Shown: piece by piece, positions 6,222 to 7,174 of the stretch
Numbering within the stretch: the first letter of the stretch is position 1
Layout: each line of letters opens with the position of its first letter
Assembly: GCA_039186015.1 (NCBI GenBank)
Contig: JBCDAH010000183.1
Span: 1 to 7,174 of the forward strand
Length of the DNA: 7,174 nt
DNA from: JBCBWG01 sp039186015
Lineage (GTDB): Bacteria > Pseudomonadota > Alphaproteobacteria > Rhizobiales > Hyphomicrobiaceae
Reading direction: 5' to 3'
Program-made: the position numbers and the translations under genes
Notes under the pieces: generated by a model
Databases searched by the model: none
What the model was told of the DNA's origin: nothing
What the model saw: the letters and a program-made list of their open reading frames with translations, nothing else

Positions 6222-7174
6222 ATGTTCACGATAATGCTTCGGGCTTGCCTGGTTGCCTTGGCGCTTTTGCTGGGCACTTTTGCGGCTCGCGCAGAGAATG
6301 CGCCATCTCATGGCCTTTCAGCTTTCGGTGAGTTGAAATATCCTACCGACTTCCAGCACTTCGCATACGTCCGGCCGGATGCGCCGAAGGGCGGGCGCAT
6401 TGCGGTGATTGGAACCCGCGGCCTGATCACGTTCGACAGCTTTAACGGCTACATCCTGAAAGGGGACGCAGCGCAAGGCCTGTCGCTGCTGTTCGAGGGT
6501 TTCTCGCTGATCTTCGACTCGCTGATGACGCGCGCCTGGGACGAGCCCGATGCGGTCTACGGCCTGGTCGCAAAAAGCGCAACGGTGGCCGAGGATCGGC
6601 GTTCCGTCACGTTCGAACTGCGCCCGGAAGCCCGGTTTGCAGATGGCTCTCAGCTAACCGCGGACGACGTCAAGTTCTCGTTCGACATCCTGAAATCAAA
6701 AGGCCACCCGAATTACCGCACCATCCTTCGCGATGTCGCTTCGGCCAAGGTGTTGAGCTCGACAACAATCAAATACAGTTTCAAGGGCGACCAGCTTCGG
6801 GATTTGCCGCTTTACGTCGCAGTGCTGCCGATATTCTCGAAAGCGTACTACGCGACGCGAGAATTCGACCAGACGACGCTCGACCCGCCACTCGGCTCCG
6901 GTCCGTATCGGATTGCGGATCACCAGCAAGGCAGCTTTGTCAACTATCGGCGCCGCGACGATTACTGGGCAAAGGATCTCCCGGTTAACCGTGGACGCTG
7001 GAACTTTGACGAGGTTCGCTTCGAGTACTATCGCGATCGTACAGCGGAACTACAGGCGCTCAAAGCCGGCGTTTACGATTTGCGTGAAGAGTTTACGTCG
7101 CGCGATTGGGCAACGGCTTACAATATTCCGGCCGTACGTGACGGCGTTCTGAAGAGGCTGACCCTTCCCGACGA
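6222..7174 (+). CDS. Second YejA-like solute-binding protein, 3' end beyond the window
   Basis: The frame is open from ATG 6222 to the window edge, giving 317 residues of an expected 600 or so. It starts with a clear signal peptide (MFTIMLRACLVALALLLG), probable cleavage at AARA before EN (24/25). The cysteine at residue 9 is in the hydrophobic core and is not a lipobox. The mature part opens with YPTDFQHFAYVRPDAPKGGR (40-59) and continues with LRPEARFADGSQLTADDVKFSF (133-154), GSGPYRI (225-231), DDYWAKDLPVNRGRWNFDEV (246-265) and DLREEFTSRDWATAYN (286-301). All align with the preceding gene, so the two are diverged tandem paralogues. GAGG at 6213-6216, overlapping the upstream TGA stop, sits 5 bases before this ATG, implying coupled translation; ATG 6234 is a weaker alternative. 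Residues 87-100 contain a short tandem duplication. Permease genes probably follow. Confidence 0.9.
   Translation, partial: MFTIMLRACLVALALLLGTFAARAENAPSHGLSAFGELKYPTDFQHFAYVRPDAPKGGRIAVIGTRGLITFDSFNGYILKGDAAQGLSLLFEGFSLIFDSLMTRAWDEPDAVYGLVAKSATVAEDRRSVTFELRPEARFADGSQLTADDVKFSFDILKSKGHPNYRTILRDVASAKVLSSTTIKYSFKGDQLRDLPLYVAVLPIFSKAYYATREFDQTTLDPPLGSGPYRIADHQQGSFVNYRRRDDYWAKDLPVNRGRWNFDEVRFEYYRDRTAELQALKAGVYDLREEFTSRDWATAYNIPAVRDGVLKRLTLPD

Noticed and set aside
5480..6277. Long minus-strand open frame (265 residues) opposite the first binding protein
   Set aside because: Antisense shadow of a well-supported gene; no recognisable domain and no plausible ribosome binding site noted.

Overview
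The window reads as a GC-rich alphaproteobacterial chromosome segment, most likely Hyphomicrobiales (Rhizobiales). This is inferred from the style of the proteins and from the arrangement kdsB-pheA divergent from a membrane-anchored CycM-type cytochrome c, followed by YejA-type binding proteins. No 16S or other species marker is present, so I name no genus.

Left part (1-814): the accessory-looking portion. A tRNA-Arg(CCU) gene lies on the minus strand at 738-814. On its 3' side are about 740 bases of more AT-rich, mostly non-core sequence. It holds a tandem degenerate 26-base repeat and a perfect hairpin that may be a mobile-element end remnant, one orphan small gene (167-481, minus) with low third-position GC, and at the window edge a short minus-strand reading frame with a signature like the C-terminus of the flagellar rod protein FlgF, interrupted by a stop. 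tRNA-Arg genes are common integration targets, so this may be a degraded insertion next to a core block. No integrase or transposase gene is visible.

Middle part (918-3458, minus strand): three core metabolic genes in the order kdsB, pheA, SDR oxidoreductase, with gaps of about 78 and 84 bases. KdsB activates KDO for lipopolysaccharide inner core synthesis. PheA is the ACT-domain prephenate dehydratase of phenylalanine synthesis. The SDR is a complete classical NAD(H)-type dehydrogenase of unknown substrate.

Right part (3459-7174, plus strand): a divergent intergenic region with a 16-base perfect palindrome leads to cycM, a membrane-anchored class I cytochrome c that probably feeds a terminal oxidase. 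A good intrinsic terminator closes cycM. Then comes the start of an ABC-importer operon with two tandem, diverged, exported YejA-type (family 5) solute-binding proteins. The first probably starts at TTG 4325 behind a strong Shine-Dalgarno and carries an unusual CxxC. The second starts 7 bases after the first stops and runs off the window. The permease and ATPase genes (yejB/E/F type) are expected just beyond the right edge.

I see no convincing wholly new system. The items most worth a second look are the remnant zone beside tRNA-Arg and the divergent features of the two binding proteins.
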